Shown here piece after piece: positions 37,937 to 50,946 of a DNA stretch of 64,000 nucleotides. Position numbers and translations under genes: made by a program. The stretch is from Petrolisthes cinctipes (taxonomy: Eukaryota; Arthropoda; Malacostraca; Decapoda; Porcellanidae): assembly GCA_033782935.1 (NCBI GenBank), contig JAWQEG010001314.1:682001-746000 (forward strand). Reading direction: 5' to 3'. The notes below the pieces were generated by a model. It did not search any database. It saw only the letters and a list, made by a program, of their open reading frames with translations, and was not told where the DNA came from. Positions within the stretch are counted from its first letter, which is position 1; the number at the start of each line of letters is the position of its first letter.

Positions 37937-39167
37937 TGCCCAAAGTCGATATGTGCATGCATCTTCTGTAACCGTTTATATCTCAAATTCAGGCTCAAAA
38001 CACCCAAAAAATCGATATTTTTGTGTCCCAGAAGCGATCTGTACATGTCTACACCGTGTTTGAGTATTTTCAAGATACAAAACCCAAAACATGCTCAAAA
38101 TCGATATTTTAAGTGCAAAAAGTCGATATGTGCATGCATCTTCTGTACCCGTTTATATCTCAAATTCAGGCTCAAAACACCCGAAAATTCGATATTTTTG
38201 GGTCCCAAAAGCGATCTGTACATGTCTACTCCGTGTTAGAGTAATTTTTAAATACAGGCCTAAAATATACTAAAAATCGATATTTTAGGTGCCCAAAGTC
38301 GATATGTGCATGCATCTTCTGTACCCGTTTATATCGCAAATTCAGGCTCAAAACATCCGAAAATTCAATATTTTTGGGTCCCAGAAGCGATCTGTACGTG
38401 CATACTCCGTGTTAGAGTGTTTTTAAAATACAAGCCCAAAACATGCTAAAAATCGATATTTTATGTGCCCAAAGTCAATATGTGTATGCATCTTCTGTAC
38501 CCGTGTATATCCCTAATTCAGGTTCAAAACACCAGAAAATTCGATATTTTTGGTTACCAGAAGCGATCTGTACATGCCTACTCCTTGCTAGAATGTTTTC
38601 AAGATACAGACCTAAAACCTGTCAAAATCGATATTTTAAGTGTAAAAAGTCGATATGTGCATTCATCTTCTGTACCCGTTTATATCTCAAATTCAGGCTC
38701 AAAATTTCGAAAATTCGATATTTTTGGGTCCCTTAAGCAATCTGCACATGCCTACTCAGTGCTAGAATGTTTTTAAAATACAGGCTGAAAACATGCTATA
38801 AATCGATATTTTAGGTGTCCAATGTCGATATGTGCATGCATCTTCTGTACCCGTTTATATCTCAAATTCAGGCTCAAAACACCCAAAAAATCAATATTTT
38901 TGTGTCCCAGAAGCGATCTGTACATGCCTACTCCGAGTTAGAGTATTTTCAAAATACAGGCCCAAAACATGCTCAAAATCTATATTTTAGGTGCCCAAAG
39001 TCGATATGTGCATGCATCTTCTGTACCTGTTCATATCTCAAATTCAGGCTCAGAACACCCGAAAATTCGATTTATTTGGGTCCCAGAAGCGATCTGTACG
39101 TGTCTACTCAGTGTTAGAGTATTTTAAAGATACAGGCCCAAAACATGTTTAAAATCGATGTTTTGGG
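37937..39167 (+). repeat. HOR-C, copy 2 (7 monomers, 1231 bp)
   Basis: This unit begins like copy 1, but the next unit starts after only 1231 bp (7 x 176 minus 1). Two monomers are missing relative to the 1583 bp unit, a clean in-register size change. Confidence 0.82.
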
Positions 39168-40034
39168 TGCCCAAAGTCGATATGTGCATGCATCTTCTGT
39201 ACCCGTTTATATCTCAAATTCAGGCTCAAAACACCCAAAAAATCGATATTTTTGTGTCCCAGAAGCGATCTGTACATGTCTACACCGTGTTTGAGTATTT
39301 TCAAGATACAAAACCCAAAACATGCTCAAAATCGATATTTTAAGTGCAAAAAGTCGATATGTGCATGCATCTTCTGTACCCGTTTATATCTCAAATTCAG
39401 GCTTAAAACACCCGAAAATTCGATATTTTTGGGTCCCAAAAGCGATCTGTACATGCCTACTCCTTGCTAGAATTTTTTCAAGATTCAGACCCAAAACATG
39501 ATCAAAATTGATATTTTAGGTGCAAAAAGACGATATGTGCATGCATCTTCTGTACCCGTTTATATCTCAAATTTAAGCTCAGAACACCCGAAAATTCAAT
39601 ATTTTTGGGTCCCAGAAGCGATCTGTACGTGCATACTCCGTGTTAGAGTGTTTTTATAATACAGGCCCAAAACATGCTGAAAATCGATATTTTATGTGCC
39701 CAAAGTCAATATGTGTATGCATCTTCTGTACCCGTGTATATCCCTAATTCAGGTTCAAAACACCAGAAAATTCGATATTTTTGGGTCCCAGAAGCGATCT
39801 GTACATGCCTACTCCTTGCTAGAATGTTTTCAAGATACAGACCCAAAACATGCTCAAAATCGATATTTTAAATTCAAAAAGTCGATATGTGCATGCATCT
39901 TCTGTATCCGTTTATATCTCAAATTCAGGCTCAAAACACCGAAAATTCTATATTTTTTGGTCCCTTAAGCAATCTGCACATGCCTACTCAGTGATAGAAT
40001 ATTTTTAAAATACAGGCTTAAAACATGCTATAAA
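39168..40034 (+). repeat. HOR-C, copy 3 (truncated)
   Basis: Positions 39235-39470 match 38004-38239 at an offset of 1231 bp, and the match resumes at 39600-39730. From about 39674 the sequence matches 49882 onward at an offset of exactly 10208 bp (58 monomers), linking HOR-C to one of the HOR-D units. Confidence 0.78.
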
Positions 40035-40562
40035 TCGATATTTTAGGTACCCAAAGTCGATATGTGCATGCATCTTCTGTATCCGTTTATATCTCAAATT
40101 CAGGCTCAAAACACCCGAAAATTCGATATTTTTGGGTCCCAGAAGCGATCTGTACATCTCTACACCGTGTTTGAGTATTTTCAAATTACAGGCCCAAAAG
40201 ATGCTCAAAATCGATATTTTAGGTGCCCAAATTCGATATGTGCATGCATCTTCTGTATCCGTTTATATCTCAAATTCAGGCTCAAAACACCCGAAAATTC
40301 AATGTTTTTGGGACCCAGAAGCGATCTGTACGTGCATACTCCGTGTTAGAGTGTTTTTAAAATACAGGCCCAAAACATGCTCAAAATCGATATTTTAGGT
40401 GCAAAAAGTCGATATGTGCATGCATCTTCTGTACCCGTTTATATCTCAAATTCACGCTCAAAACACCCGAAAATTCGATATTTTTGGGTCCCAGAAGCGA
40501 TCTGTACATGCCTACTCCGTATTAGAGTATTTTCAAAATACTGGCCCAAAACATGCTCAAAA
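40035..40562 (+). repeat. Trimer HOR, copy 1 (528 bp)
   Basis: Three monomers with CATCTCTACACCGTG, CAAAAGATGCTC and TTCAATGTTTTTGGGACCC. The same three follow at an offset of 528-529 bp. Confidence 0.86.
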
Positions 40563-41091
40563 TCGATATTTTAGGTGCCCAAAGTCGATATGTGCATGCA
40601 TCTTCTGTATCCGTTTATATCTCAAATTCAGGCTCAAAACACCCAAAAAAATGGATATTTTTGTGTCCCAGAAGCGATCTGTACATCTCTACACCGTGTT
40701 TGAGTATTTTCAAATTACAGGCCCAAAAGATGCTCAAAATCGATATTTTAGGTGCCCAAATTCGATATGTGCATGCATCTTCTGTATCCGTTTATATCTC
40801 AAATTCAGGCTCAAAACACCCGAAAATTCAATGTTTTTGGGACCCAGAAGCGATCTGTACGTGCATACTCCGTGTTAGAGTGTTTTTAAAATACATGCCC
40901 AAAACATGCTCAAAATCGATATTTTAAGTGCAAAAAGTCGATATGTGCATGCATCTTCTGTACCCGTTTATATCTCAAATTCACGCTCAAAACACCCGAA
41001 AATTCGATATTTATGGGTCCCAGAAGCGATCTGTACATGCCTACTCCGTGTTAAAGTATTTTCAAAATACAGGCACAAAACATGCTGAAAA
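40563..41091 (+). repeat. Trimer HOR, copy 2 (529 bp)
   Basis: This is the second copy of the trimer. It gains one base in ACCCAAAAAAATGGATATT, a variant otherwise typical of the HOR-D marker monomer, so a short tract may have been exchanged between the two repeat types. Confidence 0.84.
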
Positions 41092-41443
41092 TCTATATTT
41101 TCGGTGCCCAAAGTCAATATGTGTATGCATCTTCTGTACCCGTCTATATCCCAAATTCAGGATCAAAACACCAGAAAATTCGGTATTTTTGGGTCCCAGA
41201 AGCGATCTGTACATGCCTACTCCTTGCTAGAACTTTTTCAATATACAGACCCAAAACATGCTCAAAATCGATATTTTAGATGAAAAAAGTCGATATGTGC
41301 ATGCATCCTCTGTACCCGGTTATATCCCAAATTCTGGCTCAAAACCCCCGAAGATTCGATATTTTTGGGTCCCAGAAGCGATCTGTACATGCCTACTCAT
41401 TGCTAGAATATTTTCAAATTATACGCCCAGAACATACTAAAAA

Positions 41444-42323
41444 TCGATATTTTGGGTGACAAAGTCGATATGTGCATGCATCTTCGGTACCCGTTTATAT
41501 CTCAAATTCAGGCGTAAAACACCCAAAAAAATGGATATTTTTGTGTCCCAAAAGCGATCTGTACATGTCTACACCGTGTTAGAGTATTTTCAAAATACAG
41601 GCCCAAAACATGCTCAAAATCGATATTTTGTGTGCCCAAAGTCGATATGTGCATGCATCTTCTGTACCTGTTTATATCTCAAATTCTGACTCAAAACACC
41701 CGAAAATTCGATATTTTTGGGTCCCAAAAGCCATCTGTACATGCATACTCCGTGTTAGAGTATTTTCAAAATACAGGCCTAAAACATGCTGAAAATCGAT
41801 ATTTTAGCTGCCCAAAGTCAATATGTGAATGCATCTTCTGTACCCGTCTATATCCCAAATTCAGGTTCAAAACACTCGAAAATTCGATATTTATGGGTCC
41901 CAGAAGCGATCTGTACATGCCTACTCCGTGTTAAAGTATTTTCAAAATACAGGCACAAAACATGCTGAAAATCTATATTTTCGGTGCCCAAAGTCAATAT
42001 GTGTATGCATCTTCTGTACCCGTCTATATCCCAAATTCAGGATCAAAACACCAGAAAATTCGGTATTTTTGGGTCCCAGAAGCGATCTGTACATGCCTAC
42101 TCCTTGCTAGAACTTTTTCAATATACAGACCCAAAACATGCTCAAAATCGATATTTTAGATGAAAAAAGTCGATATGTGCATGCATCCTCTGTACCCGGT
42201 TATATCCCAAATTCTGGCTCAAAACCCCCGAATATTCGATATTTTTGGGTCCCAGAAGCGATCTGTACATGCCTACTCATTGCTAGAATATTTTCAAATT
42301 ATACGCCCAGAACATACTAAAAA
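41444..42323 (+). repeat. HOR-D unit 1 (5 monomers, 880 bp)
   Basis: This unit starts with the marker monomer m1 (GGGTGACAAAGTCG, CTTCGGTACCCG, GGCGTAAAACACCC, AAAAAATGGATATTTTTG). The order is m1, m2 (TTTGTGTGCCC; AAGCCATCTG), an m3/m6 chimera, m7 (TTTTCGGTGCCC; TTCAGGATC; TTCGGTATT) and m8 (GGTTATATCCC; AACCCCCGAA; CAAATTATACGCCC). It is the canonical 8-monomer unit with three monomers removed by one exchange at 41868-41892. Confidence 0.92.
41796..41971 (+). repeat. Chimeric monomer m3/m6
   Basis: The left part (GCTGCCCAAAGTCAATATG, GAATGCATC, GTCTATATCCC, GGTTCAAAACACTCG) is m3 as at 42676. The right part (TATTTATGGGTCCC, GTGTTAAAGTATTTTC, GGCACAAAACATG) is m6 as at 43204. The switch lies in the shared stretch at 41868-41892. 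The fusion keeps the 176 bp length and explains why unit 1 has five monomers. Confidence 0.88.
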
Positions 42324-43731
42324 TCGATATTTTGGGTGACAAAGTCGATATGTGCATGCATCTTCGGTACCCGTTTATATCTCAAATTCAGGCGTAAAAC
42401 ACCCAAAAAAATGGATATTTTTGTGTCCCAAAAGCGATCTGTACATGTCTACACCGTGTTAGAGTATTTTCAAAATACAGGCCCAAAACATGCTCAAAAT
42501 CGATATTTTGTGTGCCCAAAGTCGATATGTGCATGCATCTTCTGTACCTGTTTATATCTCAAATTCTGACTCAAAACACCCGAAAATTCGATATTTTTGG
42601 GTCCCAAAAGCCATCTGTACATGCATACTCCGTGTTAGAGTATTTTCAAAATACAGGCCTAAAACATGCTGAAAATCGATATTTTAGCTGCCCAAAGTCA
42701 ATATGTGAATGCATCTTCTGTACCCGTCTATATCCCAAATTCAGGTTCAAAACACTCGAAAATTCGATATTTTTGGGTCCCAGAAGCAATCTGTACATGC
42801 CTACTTCTTGCTAGAATGTTTTCAAGATACAGACCCAAAACATGCTCAAAATCGATATTTTATGTGCAAAAAGTCGATATGTGCATGCATCTTCTGTATC
42901 CGTTTATATCTCAAATTCAGGCTCAAAACACCCGAAAATTCAATGTTTTTGGGACCCAGAAGCGATCTGTACGTGCATACTCCGTGTTAGAGTGTTTTTA
43001 AAATACAGGCCCAAAACATGCTCAAAATCGATATTTTAAGTGCAAAAAGTCGATATGTGCATGCATCTTCTGTACCCGTTTATATCTCAAATTCACGCTC
43101 AAAACACCCGAAAATTCGATATTTTTGGGTCCCTGAAGCGATCTGTACATGCCTACTCCGTATTAGAGTATTTTCAAAATACTGGCCCAAAACATGCTCA
43201 AAATCGATATTTTAGGTGCCCAAAGTCGATATGTGCATGCATCTTCTGTATCCGTTTATATCTCAAATTCAGGCTCAAAACACTCGAAAATTCGATATTT
43301 ATGGGTCCCAGAAGCGATCTGTACATGCCTACTCCGTGTTAAAGTATTTTCAAAATACAGGCACAAAACATGCTGAAAATCTATATTTTCGGTGCCCAAA
43401 GTCAATATGTGTATGCATCTTCTGTACCCGTCTATATCCCAAATTCAGGATCAAAACACCAGAAAATTCGGTATTTTTGGGTCCCAGAAGCGATCTGTAC
43501 ATGCCTACTCCTTGCTAGAACTTTTTCAATATACAGACCCAAAACATGCTCAAAATCGATATTTTAGATGAAAAAAGTCGATATGTGCATGCATCCTCTG
43601 TACCCGGTTATATCCCAAATTCTGGCTCAAAACCCCCGAAGATTCGATATTTTTGGGTCCCAGAAGCAATCTGTACATGCCTACTCATTGCTAGAATATT
43701 TTCAAATTATACGCCCAGAACATACTAAAAA
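42324..43731 (+). repeat. HOR-D unit 2 (8 monomers, 1408 bp, canonical m1-m8)
   Basis: Order m1 to m8: m4 has TTTATGTGCAAAAAG and TTCAATGTTTTTGGG, m5 has TTTAAGTGCAAAAAG and TTCACGCTC, and m6 has TATTTATGGGTCCC and GGCACAAAACATG. The length is exactly 8 x 176, and m1, m2, m3, m7 and m8 are near-identical to those of unit 3. Its m6 carries AACACTCGAAAATTC, whereas the m6 copies of units 3 and 7 have AACACCCG, which hints at a conversion tract from the unit 1 chimera. Confidence 0.92.
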
Positions 43732-45139
43732 TCGATATTTTGGGTGACAAAGTCGATATGTGCATGCATCTTCGGTACCCGTTTATATCTCAAATTCAGG
43801 CGTAAAACACCCAAAAAAATGGATATTTTTGTGTCCCAAAAGCGATCTGTACATGTCTACACCGTGTTAGAGTATTTTCAAAATACAGGCCCAAAACATG
43901 CTCAAAATCGATATTTTGTGTGCCCAAAGTCGATATGTGCATGCATCTTCTGTACCTGTTTATATCTCAAATTCTGACTCAAAACACCCGAAAATTCGAT
44001 ATTTTTGGGTCCCAAAAGCCATCTGTACATGCATACTCCGTGTTAGAGTATTTTCAAAATACAGGCCTAAAACATGCTGAAAATCGATATTTTAGCTGCC
44101 CAAAGTCAATATGTGAATGCATCTTCTGTACCCGTCTATATCCCAAATTCAGGTTCAAAACACTCGAAAATTCGATATTTTTGGGTCCCAGAAGCAATCT
44201 GTACATGCCTACTTCTTGCTAGAATGTTTTCAAGATACAGACCCAAAACATGCTCAAAATCGATATTTTATGTGCAAAAAGTCGATATGTGCATGCATCT
44301 TCTGTATCCGTTTATATCTCAAATTCAGGCTCAAAACACCCGAAAATTCAATGTTTTTGGGTCCCAGAAGCGATCTGTACGTGCATACTCCGTGTTAGAG
44401 TGTTTTTAAAATACAGGCCCAAAACTTGCTCAAAATCGATATTTTAAGTGCAAAAAGTCGATATGTGCATGCATCTACTGTACCCGTTTATATCTCAAAT
44501 TCACGCTCAAAACACCCGAAAATTCGATATTTTTGGGTCCCTGAAGCGATCTGTACATGCCTACTCCGTATTAGAGTATTTTCAAAATACAGGCCCAAAA
44601 CATGCTCAAAATCGATATTTTAGGTGCCCAAAGTCGATATGTGCATGCATCTTCTGTATCCGTTTATATCTCAAATTCAAGCTCAAAACACCCGAAAATT
44701 CGATATTTATGGGTCCCAGAAGCGATCTGTAGATGCCTACTCCGTGTTAAAGTATTTTCAAAATACAGGCACAAAACATGCTGAAAATCTATATTTTCGG
44801 TGCCCAAAGTCAATATGTGTATGCATCTTCTGTACCCGTCTATATCCCAAATTCAGGATCAAAACACCAGAAAATTCGGTATTTTTGGTTCCCAGAAGCG
44901 ATCTGTACATGCCTACTCCTTGCTAGAATTTTTTCAATATACAGACCCAAAACATGCTCAAAATCGATATTTTAGGTGAAAAAAGTCGATATGTGCATGC
45001 ATCCTCTGTACCCGGTTATATCCCAAATTCTGGCTCAAAACCCCCGAAGACTCGATATTTTTGGGTCCCAGAAGCGATCTGTACATGCCTACTCAGTGCT
45101 AGAATATTTTCAAATTATACGCCCAAAACATACTAAAAA
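43732..45139 (+). repeat. HOR-D unit 3 (8 monomers, 1408 bp, canonical m1-m8)
   Basis: Exactly 1408 bp, m1 to m8 in the same order as unit 2. Small private changes such as CATCTACTGTACCC in m5 and CTGTAGATGCC in m6 are shared with unit 7 at 50947 and partly with unit 4, not with unit 2. Neighbouring units are therefore not always each other's closest relatives. Confidence 0.92.
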
Positions 45140-47075
45140 TCGATATTTTGGGTGACAAAGTCGATATGTGCATGCATCTTCGGTACCCGTTTATATATCA
45201 AATTCAGGCGTAAAACACCCAAAAAAATGGATATTTTTGTGTCCCAGAAGCGATCTGTACATGTCTACACCGTGTTAGACTATTTTCAAAATACAGGCCC
45301 AAAACATGCTCAAAATCGATATTTTGTGTGCCCAAAGTCGATATGTGCATGCATCTTCTGTACCTGTTTATATCTCAAATTCTGACTCAAAACACCCGAA
45401 AATTCGATATTTTTGGGTCACAAAAGCCATCTGTCCATGCATACTCCGTGTTAGAGTATTTTCAAAATACAGGCCTAAAACATGCTGAAAATCGATATTT
45501 TATCTGCCCAAAGTCAATATGTGTATGCATCTTCCGTACCAGTCTATATCCCAAATTCAGGTTCAAAACACTCGAAAATTCGATATTTTTGGGTCCCAGA
45601 AGCAATCTGTACATGCCTACTTCTTGCTAGAATGTTTTCAAGATACAGACCCAAAACATGCTCAAAATCAATATTTTAGGTGCCCAAAGTCGATATGTGC
45701 ATGCATCTTCTGTACCCGTTTATATCTCAAATTTACGCTCAAAACACCCGAAAATTCGATATTTTTGTGTCCCCGAAGCGATCTGTACATGCCTACTCCG
45801 TATTAGAGTATTTTCAAAATACAGGCCCAAAACATGCTCAAAATCAATATTTTAGGTGCCCAAAGTCGATATGTGCATGGATCTTCTGTATCAGTCTATA
45901 TCCCAAATTCAGGTTCAAAACACCCGAAAATTCGATATTTTTGGGTCCCAGAAGCGATCTGTACATGCCTACTCCTTGCTAGAATTTTTTCAAGATTCAG
46001 ACCCAAAACATGATCAAAATTGATATTTTAGGTGCAAAAAGTCGATATGTGCATGCATCTTCTGTACCCGTTTATATCTCAAATTCAGGCTCAGAACACC
46101 CGAAAATTCAATATTTTTGGGTCCCAGAAGCGATCTGTACGTGCATACTCCGTGTTAGAGTGTTTTTAAAATACAGGCCCAAAACATGCTAAAAATCGAT
46201 ATTTTATGTGCCCAAACTCAATATGTGTATGCATCTTCTGTACCCGTGTATATCCCTAATTCAGGTTCAAAACACCCGAAAATTCGATATTTTTGGGTCC
46301 CAGAAGCTATCTGTACATGCCTACTCCTTGCTAGAATGTTTTCAAGATACAGACCCAAAACATGCTCAAAATCGATATTTTATGTGCAAAAAGTCGATAT
46401 GTGCATGCATCTTCTGTATCCGTTTATATCTCAAATTCAGGCTCAAAACACCCGAAAATTCAATGTTTTTGGGTCCCAGAAGCGATCTGTACGTGCATAC
46501 TCCGTGTTAGAGTGTTTTTAAAATACAGGCCCAAAACTTGCTCAAAATCGATATTTTAAGTGCAAAAAGTCGATATGTGCATGCATCTACTGTACCCGTT
46601 TATATCTCAAATTCACGCTCAAAACACCCGAAAATTCGATATTTTTGTGTCCCTGAAGCGATCTGTACATGCCTACTCCGTATTAGAGTATTTTCAAAAT
46701 ACAGGCCCAAAACATGCTCAAAATCGATATTTTAGGTGCCCAAAGTCGATATGTGCATGCATCTTCTGTATCCGTTTATATCTCAAATTCAGGATCAAAA
46801 CACCAGAAAATTCGGTATTTTTGGTTCCCAGAAGCGATCTGTACATGCCTACTCCTTGCTAGAATTTTTTCAATATACAGACCCAAAACATGCTCAAAAT
46901 CGATATTTTAGGTGAAAAAAGTCGATATGTGCATGCATCCTCTGTACCCGGTTATATCCCAAATTCTGGCTCAAAACCCCCGAAGACTCGATATTTTTGG
47001 GTCCCAGAAGCGATCTGTACATGCCTACTCAGTGCTAGAATATTTTCAAATTATACGCACAAAACATACTAAAAA
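45140..47075 (+). repeat. HOR-D unit 4 (11 monomers, 1936 bp)
   Basis: Order m1, m2, m3, x1 (ATTTACGCTC; GTCCCCGAAGC), x2 (GCATGGATCTTC; TATCAGTCTATATCCC), x3 (GTGCAAAAAG; CAGGCTCAGAACACC), x4 (GTGCCCAAACTC; GTGTATATCCC), m4, m5, an m6/m7 chimera, m8. The four x monomers are an inserted module, and one monomer has been lost by fusion of m6 and m7 at 46784-46793. The length is exactly 11 x 176. Confidence 0.9.
46724..46899 (+). repeat. Chimeric monomer m6/m7
   Basis: The left part (GTGCCCAAAGTCGATATG, TATCCGTTTATATCTC) is m6. The right part (GGATCAAAACACCAG, TTCGGTATTTTTGG, CAATATACAGACCC) is m7. The switch falls in the shared CAAATTCAGG at 46784-46793. The length remains 176 bp. Confidence 0.87.
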
Positions 47076-48483
47076 TCGATATTTTGGGTGACAAAGTCGA
47101 TATGTGCATGCATCTTCGGTACCCGTTTATATATCAAATTCAGGCGTAAAACACCCAAAAAAATGGATATTTTTGTGTCCCAGAAGCGATCTGTACATGT
47201 CTACACCGTGTTAGACTATTTTCAAAATACAGGCCCAAAACATGCTCAAAATCGATATTTTGTGTGCCCAAAGTCGATATGTGCATGCATCTTCTGTACC
47301 TGTTTATATCTCAAATTCTGACTCAAAACACCCGAAAATTCGATATTTTTGGGTCCCAAAAGCCATCTGTCCATGCATACTCCGTGTTAGAGTATTTTCA
47401 AAATACAGGCCTAAAACATGCTGAAAATCGATATTTTAGCTGCCCAAAGTCAATATGTGTATGCATCTTCTGTACCAGTCTATATCCCAAATTCAGGTTC
47501 AAAACACTCGAAAATTCGATATTTTTGGGTCCCAGAAGCAATCTGTACATGCCTACTTCTTGCTAGAATGTTTTCAAGATACAGACCCAAAACATGCTCA
47601 AAATCGATATTTTAGGTGCCCAAAGTCGATATGTGCATGCATCTTCTGTACCCGTTTATATCTCAAATTTACGCTCAAAACACCCGAAAATTCGATATTT
47701 TTGTGTCCCCGAAGCGATCTGTACATGCCTACTCCGTATTAGAGTATTTTCAAAATACAGGCCCAAAACATGCTCAAAATCAATATTTTAGGTGCCCAAA
47801 GTCGATATGTGCATGGATCTTCTGTATCAGTCTATATCCCAAATTCAGGTTCAAAACACCCGAAAATTCGATATTTTTGGGTCCCAGAAGCGATCTGTAC
47901 ATGCCTACTCCTTGCTAGAATTTTTTCAAGATTCAGACCCAAAACATGATCAAAATTGATATTTTAGGTGCAAAAAGTCGATATGTGCATGCATCTTCTG
48001 TACCCGTTTATATCTCAAATTCAGGCTCAGAACACCCGAAAATTCAATATTTTTGGGTCCCAGAAGCGATCTGTACGTGCATACTCCGTGTTAGAGTGTT
48101 TTTAAAATACAGGCCCAAAACATGCTGAAAATCGATATTTTATGTGCCCAAACTCAATATGTGTATGCATCTTCTGTACCCGTGTATATCCCTAATTCAG
48201 GTTCAAAACACCAGAAAATTCGATATTTTTGGGTCCCAGAAGCTATCTGTACATGCCTACTCCTTGCTAGAATGTTTTCAAGATACAGACCCAAAACATG
48301 CTCAAAATCGATATTTTAGGTGAAAAAAGTCGATATGTGCATGCATCCTCTGTACCCGGTTATATCCCAAATTCTGGCTCAAAACCCCCGAAGACTCGAT
48401 ATTTTTGGGTCCCAGAAGCGATCTGTACATGCCTACTCAGTGCTAGAATATTTTCAAATTATACGCCCAAAACATACTAAAAA
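47076..48483 (+). repeat. HOR-D unit 5 (8 monomers, 1408 bp, alternative composition)
   Basis: This unit has the same length as the canonical one but a different content: m1, m2, m3, x1, x2, x3, x4, m8. The internal four monomers m4-m7 are replaced by x1-x4. Equal length with unequal content means a Southern ladder or period plot alone would miss the difference. Confidence 0.9.
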
Positions 48484-50946
48484 TCGATATTTTGGGTGAC
48501 AAAGTCGATATGTGCATGCATCTTCGGTACCCGTTTATATATCAAATTCAGGCGTAAAACACCCAAAAAAATGGATATTTTTGTGTCCCAGAAGCGATCT
48601 GTACATGTCTACACCGTGTTAGACTATTTTCAAAATACAGGCCCAAAACATGCTCAAAATCGATATTTTGTGTGCCCAAAGTCGATATGTGCATGCATCT
48701 TCTGTACCTGTTTATATCTCAAATTCTGACTCAAAACACCCGAAAATTCGATATTTTTGGGTCCCAAAAGCCATCTGTCCATGCATACTCCGTGTTAGAG
48801 TATTTTCAAAATACAGGCCTAAAACATGCTGAAAATCGATATTTTAGCTGCCCAAAGTCAATATGTGTATGCATCTTCTGTACCAGTCTATATCCCAAAT
48901 TCAGGTTCAAAACACTCGAAAATTCGATATTTTTGGGTCCCAGAAGCAATCTGTACATGCCTACTTCTTGCTAGAATGTTTTCAAGATACAGACCCAAAA
49001 AATGCTCAAAATCGATATTTTAGGTGCCCAAAGTCGATATGTGCATGCATCTTCTGTACCCGTTTATATCTCAAATTTACGCTCAAAACACCCGAAAATT
49101 CGATATTATTGTGTCCCCGAAGCGATCTGTACATGCCTACTCCGTATTAGAGTATTTTCAAAATACAGGCCCAAAACATGCTCAAAATCAATATTTTAGG
49201 TGCCCAAAGTCGATATGTGCATGGATCTTCTGTACCCGTTTATATCCCAAATTCAGGTTCAAAACACCAGAAAATTCGGTATTTTTGGGTCCCAGAAGCG
49301 ATCTGTACGTGCATACTCCGTGTTAGAGTGTTTTTAAAATACAGGCCCAAAACATGCTAAAAATCGATATTTTAGGTGCCCAAAGTCGATATGTGCATGC
49401 ATCTTCTGTATCCGTTTATATCTCAAATTCAGGCTCAAAACACCCGAAAATTCAATGTTTTTGGGTCCCAGAAGCGATCTGTACGTGCATACTCCGTGTT
49501 AGAGTGTTTTTAAAATACAGGCCCAAAACATGCTGAAAATCGATATTTTATGTGCCCAAACTCAATATGTGTATGCATCTTCTGTACCCGTGTATATCCC
49601 TAATTCAGGTTCAAAACACCCGAAAATTCGATATTTTTGGGTCCCAGAAGCGATCTGTACATGCCTACTCCTTGCTAGAATTTTTTCAAGATTCAGACCC
49701 AAAACATGATCAAAATTGATATTTTAGGTGCAAAAAGTCGATATGTGCATGCATCTTCTGTACCCGTTTATATCTCAAATTCAGGCTCAGAACACCCGAA
49801 AATTCAATATTTTTGGGTCCCAGAAGCGATCTGTACGTGCATACTCCGTGTTAGAGTGTTTTTAAAATACAGGCCCAAAACATGCTGAAAATCGATATTT
49901 TATGTGCCCAAACTCAATATGTGTATGCATCTTCTGTACCCGTGTATATCCCTAATTCAGGTTCAAAACACCAGAAAATTCGATATTTTTGGGTCCCAGA
50001 AGCTATCTGTACATGCCTACTCCTTGCTAGAATGTTTTCAAGATACAGACCCAAAACATGCTCAAAATCGATATTTTAAATTCAAAAAGTCGATATGTGC
50101 ATGCATCTTCTGTATCCGTTTATATCTCAAATTCAGGCTCAAAACACCGAAAATTCGATATTTTTTGGTCCCTTAAGCAATCTGAACATGCCTACTCAGT
50201 GATAGAATATTTTTAAAATACAGGCTTAAAACATGCTATAAATCGATATTTTAGGTGCCCAAAGTCGATATGTGCATGCATCTTCTGTATCCGTTTATAT
50301 CTCAAATTCAGGCTCAAAACACCCGAAAATTCGATATTTTTGGGTCCCAGAAGCGATCTGTACATCTCTACACCGTGTTTGAGTATTTTCAAATTACAGG
50401 CCCAAAAGATGCTCAAAATCGATATTTTAGGTGCCCAAATTCGATATGTGCATGCATCTTCTGTATCCGTTTATATCTCAAATTCAGGCTCAAAACACTC
50501 GAAAATTCGATATTTATGGGTCCCAGAAGCGATCTGTACATGCCTACTCCGTGTTAAAGTATTTTCAAAATACAGGCACAAAACATGCTGAAAATCTATA
50601 TTTTCGGTGCCCAAAGTCAATATGTGTATGCATCTTCTGTACCCGTCTATATCCCAAATTCAGGATCAAAACACCAGAAAATTCGGTATTTTTGGGTCCC
50701 AGAAGCGATCTGTACATGCCTACTCCTTGCTAGAACTTTTTCAATATACAGACCCAAAACATGCTCAAAATCGATATTTTAGATGAAAAAAGTCGATATG
50801 TGCATGCATCCTCTGTACCCGGTTATATCCCAAATTCTGGCTCAAAACCCCCGAAGATTCGATATTTTTGGGTCCCAGAAGCGATCTGTACATGCCTACT
50901 CAGTGCTAGAATATTTTCAAATTATACGCCCAAAACATACTAAAAA
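48484..50946 (+). repeat. HOR-D unit 6 (14 monomers, 2463 bp)
   Basis: It begins m1, m2, m3, x1, then a chimeric monomer (49188-49363) and an m4-like monomer. It continues x4-like, x3, x4, a TTTAAATTCAAAAAG monomer with a one-base deletion (AACACCGAAAA at 50147), two monomers shared with 40035-40390, m7 and m8. The segment 49882-50498 lies exactly 10208 bp from its match at 39674-40290. The one-base deletion explains the length of 14 x 176 minus 1. Confidence 0.87.
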
